A stretch of DNA of 6,988 nt. Origin: an uncultured Campylobacter sp. GTDB taxonomy: Bacteria > Campylobacterota > Campylobacteria > Campylobacterales > Campylobacteraceae. The stretch spans positions 1 to 6,988 of the forward strand of contig NZ_CALHHT010000415.1 of assembly GCF_938031315.1 (NCBI RefSeq). The letters are read 5' to 3'. The notes below the pieces were generated by a model. It saw only the letters and a list, made by a program, of their open reading frames with translations, did not search any database and had not been told where the DNA came from. Both the position numbers and the translations under genes were made by a program. Shown here in pieces: positions 6,388 through 6,988 of this stretch (the stretch's first letter is position 1; every line of letters starts with the position of its first letter).

Positions 6388-6405
6388 GCGGTGCGCCGAA
6401 TTTTT
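6388..6405 (-). other. frameshift site in apeO
   Basis: On the minus strand the sequence CAAAAATTCGGCGCACCGC must be read as QKFGA in the upstream frame and as HRIG in the downstream frame. Skipping one base, or restoring two lost bases, joins the two halves into a continuous ketosynthase. Candidate sites are the five-A run (6401-6405) and the CC of GCACCGC; removing one C would give KFGARIGVV, and adding two bases would give KFGAxRIGVV, both like the family. Confidence 0.75.
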
Positions 6406-6632
6406 GCACGGCTTGCTCGATCTGTCCGTGCGCGCCGAGGCAGGCGTAAAGCGCCAGAGCGTTCGTGCGCGTGGCGTAGGCGCGATCTTTGATCTTTGGC
6501 AGCGACGTATCCACGCGCCCAAAGATGAAATTTTTTCCATAGACGCTAAGCTTTTGCAGCGCGGATCTTTTTTCGCACAGCGCGCTAAAAAGCTCTGCGG
6601 CGCTGTTTGCGCCCGCACAGATGAGCCCGGGG

Positions 6633-6988
6633 TTACTTAGATACTGCGTCATATCGGCGCCCCTTTGCGTTTATGGTGAAATTCGGTTTATCCGCATTCT
6701 CAAGCAGGGCTAAAAATACGCGCTCGCTTTGCGAATCGGGCGGCAGGAAGCCGTCGTTGCGAAATTTCGCCTCGCCGCCGCCCGTGATCGATAAAATTTT
6801 ACGTGCGATCGGCGCGCCTAGCATATCGAGCCAGACGAGCTTGTAGCGGCTATCCTCGCCGCTTGCGGGTGAAATTTTTGAAATTAGGGCTCTGCTTTTT
6901 ACGCCGAGCTCATCCGTCAGGATGAACTGCTTTTGGCTAAATTCCGCTATCTGCTCGGGTGCCTTGCGCGCGCATCCACTTATAAAAA
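6633..6988 (-). CDS. DUF3261-type lipoprotein, N-terminus cut off by the window edge
   Basis: Partial gene; the frame is open to the right edge. The visible protein (about 117 residues) begins FISGCARKAPEQ, where ISGC fits a lipobox, so the cysteine encoded at 6972-6974 is probably the lipidated first residue of the mature protein and only the signal peptide is missing. Further along are RYKLVWLDMLGAPIARKI and a segment with GEAKFRNDGFLPPDSQ, then a stop at 6633. This matches the general form of DUF3261 lipoproteins found in aryl polyene clusters next to the first ketosynthase gene, where they are thought to help place the product in the outer membrane. That role is inference from context. 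It overlaps the apeO start by 20 bases, so the two are co-transcribed. The family call is made from sequence pattern and context and could be wrong. Confidence 0.68.
   Translation of the reverse strand, partial: FISGCARKAPEQIAEFSQKQFILTDELGVKSRALISKISPASGEDSRYKLVWLDMLGAPIARKILSITGGGEAKFRNDGFLPPDSQSERVFLALLENADKPNFTINAKGRRYDAVSK

Larger units (their letters stand above)
5164..6652 (-). pseudogene. apeO: beta-ketoacyl-ACP synthase (ApeO type), frameshifted
   Basis: This is the elongating ketosynthase of aryl polyene synthesis, expected to pair with ApeC. Its N-terminal part, from the ATG at 6652, reads MTQYLSNPGLICAGANSA and continues to about QAVQKFG; the rest of the enzyme, from RIGVVFATTNTG onward, is in another frame, so the reading frame breaks between about 6405 and 6388. 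The span of 1489 bases is one more than a multiple of three, as expected for a one-base gain or a two-base loss. Downstream, the active site is intact: the cysteine of SSACTSGN (codon near 6102), the histidine of NLHGTGT (near 5727), the Lys/His of KWAIGHTLGAAG (near 5646 and 5631), and NFAFGGDNA near the C-terminus. Without the break it would have about 495 residues, roughly 100 more than usual, because of two repeat-rich inserts. Start: AAAGGGGC lies upstream and the gene overlaps the lipoprotein by 20 bases. It may be a true mutation or a sequence error. Confidence 0.82.

Noticed and set aside
6388..6405. Programmed ribosomal frameshifting or transcriptional slippage to make full-length ApeO.
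   Set aside because: The A-run is only five bases, the shift needed is +1 (or -2) and not the common -1, and no stimulating stop codon or strong structure is evident. A mutation or a sequence error is simpler.

Overview
The window reads as part of an aryl polyene (APE, yellow pigment lipid) biosynthetic operon from a Campylobacter-like epsilonproteobacterium. The taxonomic guess (C. gracilis / C. rectus / C. showae type rather than C. jejuni) rests on moderate GC content combined with a great excess of the hexamer AAATTT and on protein style; it is inference and was not checked by any search. Pathway assignment is much firmer, because five proteins in a row match the type II polyketide/fatty-acid-like enzymes of APE clusters.

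All recognisable genes are on the minus strand and are transcribed from right to left. From the right edge: a C-terminal fragment of a DUF3261-type outer-membrane lipoprotein (6633-6988); a ketosynthase of ApeO type, broken by a frameshift near 6388-6405 (5164-6652); a hotdog-fold dehydratase of ApeP type (4739-5167); a FabG-like ketoreductase, ApeQ (4012-4746); a second ketosynthase, ApeR (2789-4018); a small exported protein of unknown function (2356-2778); and a ketosynthase-like chain-length-factor protein, ApeC (1011-2366). Neighbours overlap by 4-20 bases, or in one case are 10 bases apart, so this is one tight operon whose promoter lies beyond the right edge. The ligase, acyl carrier proteins, partner dehydratase, acyltransferases and exporter of a full APE cluster are not in the window and would be expected further right.

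In the known pathway a ketosynthase/chain-length-factor pair (ApeO with ApeC) and ApeR extend an aryl starter on a carrier protein with malonyl units, ApeQ reduces each keto group and the dehydratases (ApeP with ApeI) remove water without enoyl reduction, giving a conjugated polyene that is attached to a lipid and placed in the outer membrane. The lipoprotein is probably part of the export end.

The unusual part is repeat structure. ApeO and ApeC are far longer than their families because of low-complexity inserts built around AAATTT: an octapeptide (24-bp) tandem array in ApeO (5290-5475), a looser insert in ApeO (about 6165-6330), and a 60-bp repeat in ApeC (1711-1920). The terminal 1010 bases contain no convincing gene; they are a mosaic of GC-rich segments separated by AAATTT cores, often about 35 bases apart, with several diverged repeat copies. 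Together this suggests that a short AAATTT-centred repeat has spread in this genome both between genes and, in frame, into tolerant loops of enzymes. ApeO additionally carries a frameshift, and ApeP lacks the expected catalytic histidine, so the pathway may be variable or decaying in this strain.
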